From assembly GCA_902801485.1 (NCBI GenBank), contig CADCIP010000025.1, forward strand, positions 1-63,536: a stretch of 63,536 nucleotides of DNA, written 5' to 3'. The notes under the pieces are model-generated. The model searched no databases and was not told the DNA's origin. It was given only the letters and a program-made list of their open reading frames with translations. Shown piece by piece: positions 62,633-63,536 of this stretch. Positions within the stretch are counted from its first letter, which is position 1. Each line of letters starts with the position of its first letter. The stretch comes from an uncultured Bacteroidales bacterium. Lineage in GTDB: Bacteria > Bacteroidota > Bacteroidia > Bacteroidales > Bacteroidaceae. The position numbers and the translations under genes are program-made.

Positions 62633-63536
62633 ATGAAAATAATGATGAATTGGGTGCTCGCCGCCACCATGATCTGCGGCGCAACAGTGTTCACATCATG
62701 TTCGAACAGCGAGGACAATCCCGCTCCGGAGAATGCGAAGAACCGCAAGGAGTTTATCAAGCACACCCGCGAGAACCTGAAGTATTTGGCTGAGAACCTG
62801 AACTTCACTTCGTGGGCGGCTGCTAACTACGTTAATCAGGAGTTCAACACAACAGTGCTGAACAACCCTGAGTTTGAGAAGGCAATTCTCCCCTTGTTTA
62901 TTCAGAAGATCCGTGAGAGTGTCCAGCCCGTTGAAGAGGGTAGCGAACTGGCAGAGATGGGTTACAAGCAGTATGCCACCATCGATCTGACAGAATTCAA
63001 CTACCGCTTTACGATGAAGGAGGATGGCTCAGGCTTCGACGTAGAAGAGGCTGATGATTTTGAGATGATTATCAATGGTATCAATCTGGTGACCCAACAA
63101 TGGGAAAAGGGGCTGCATAAGCTGACGTTGAAGGCAAGTGGTGACACCTATAAGCAGCTTGCCAAGCGGTTGGGCAATGAAGAAACGGCTGTCGTGATCC
63201 TCGTTCCCTCTGAGTTCAAATTTAATATTGCTAGTATGGTTCCTGGATATTGGAAGGATGTCTTTACGGGCACATTCAATAACGATGTCAAGATGAGCGG
63301 TGAGTCGGAGTTTATGAATCCTAAAACTGATGCTATCAAAATCACAGGAAAACTCATAACTAATTTTTCCACAATCCCGGGCGGAGATATTCCTGCTGAT
63401 GCCACCGACCTCTTCTTCACCATTGAAGGCAATCCCTCTGCCAACGAAAGCAGCATGAAGTTCTCTTTTGGGCATAACGGCAAAAATATGATAGAGTTGG
63501 GCGCTGTGGCTAAATATACAGACAAGCAGACAGACT
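62633..63536 (+). CDS. Lipoprotein, truncated by the end of the window
   Basis: ATG 62633 opens a frame that stays open for 301 codons to the window edge. The signal MKIMMNWVLAATMICGATVF and lipobox FTSC are closely related to those of the preceding lipoprotein. The mature part (EFIKHTRENLKYLAENLNF ...) is alpha/beta mixed, with no recognised family. GC content falls back toward the window average within this gene. Confidence 0.75.
   Translation, partial: MKIMMNWVLAATMICGATVFTSCSNSEDNPAPENAKNRKEFIKHTRENLKYLAENLNFTSWAAANYVNQEFNTTVLNNPEFEKAILPLFIQKIRESVQPVEEGSELAEMGYKQYATIDLTEFNYRFTMKEDGSGFDVEEADDFEMIINGINLVTQQWEKGLHKLTLKASGDTYKQLAKRLGNEETAVVILVPSEFKFNIASMVPGYWKDVFTGTFNNDVKMSGESEFMNPKTDAIKITGKLITNFSTIPGGDIPADATDLFFTIEGNPSANESSMKFSFGHNGKNMIELGAVAKYTDKQTD

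Overview
The window reads as a chromosomal segment of a Bacteroidales bacterium, most likely Prevotella in the broad sense. Supporting signs are many promoters of the Bacteroidota type (TTTG, about 19-20 bp, TAnnTTTG), large exported proteins ending in a type IX secretion (T9SS)-like tail (YDLSGRK... then NGKK...), a BACON-type lipoprotein, a Rho factor with a long charged insertion, a BspA-like leucine-rich surface protein and membrane-bound AraC-type regulators. No rRNA, insertion sequence, phage or CRISPR array was seen. There is one tRNA (Gly, anticodon CCC).

Layout. 1-5.3 kb: repeat-rich leader, an exported GH51 arabinofuranosidase, a structured intergenic element and a beta-helix protein. 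5.4-6.1 kb: a BACON-type lipoprotein. 6.2-11.8 kb: a six-gene minus-strand operon that places tatA and tatC around a Tat-signal Gfo/Idh oxidoreductase, a DUF1080 (3-keto-glycoside hydrolase type) protein, a sugar isomerase-like protein and a second Gfo/Idh enzyme. 12-16.3 kb: TPR protein, repeat island, Na/Ca antiporter, SDR. 16.3-22.1 kb: an exported tyrosine-phosphatase-like protein, a tiny ORF and a GH27 alpha-galactosidase. 22-30.4 kb: housekeeping genes (nudC, phosphoglucomutase, lepA, Crp-like regulator, tRNA, DUF1295, queE/queD). 30.4-36.5 kb: a tripartite RND efflux pump. 36.7-45.1 kb: rho, ABC-F, thioredoxin-like protein, glycosyltransferase, rarA, purT. 45.7-63.5 kb: an accessory, GC-rich block.

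The accessory block is the most interesting part. It has two paralogous membrane-anchored AraC-type regulators, two small membrane proteins, a frameshifted BMP/PBP1-like lipoprotein, a lipoprotein fusing a type 1 periplasmic-binding domain to a legumain-like (family C13) cysteine peptidase, a 3138-residue surface LRR protein with a hydrophobic Ala/Gly-rich insert, and two small lipoproteins. The order suggests a cell-envelope sensing or processing system, but its function is inference.

A second window-wide signal is that nearly all low-complexity intergenic DNA has a 7-bp period, although the heptamer itself differs from island to island. Islands of this type lie next to, or run into, the ends of several genes, and one forms part of a 78-bp inverted repeat 13.8 kb apart.
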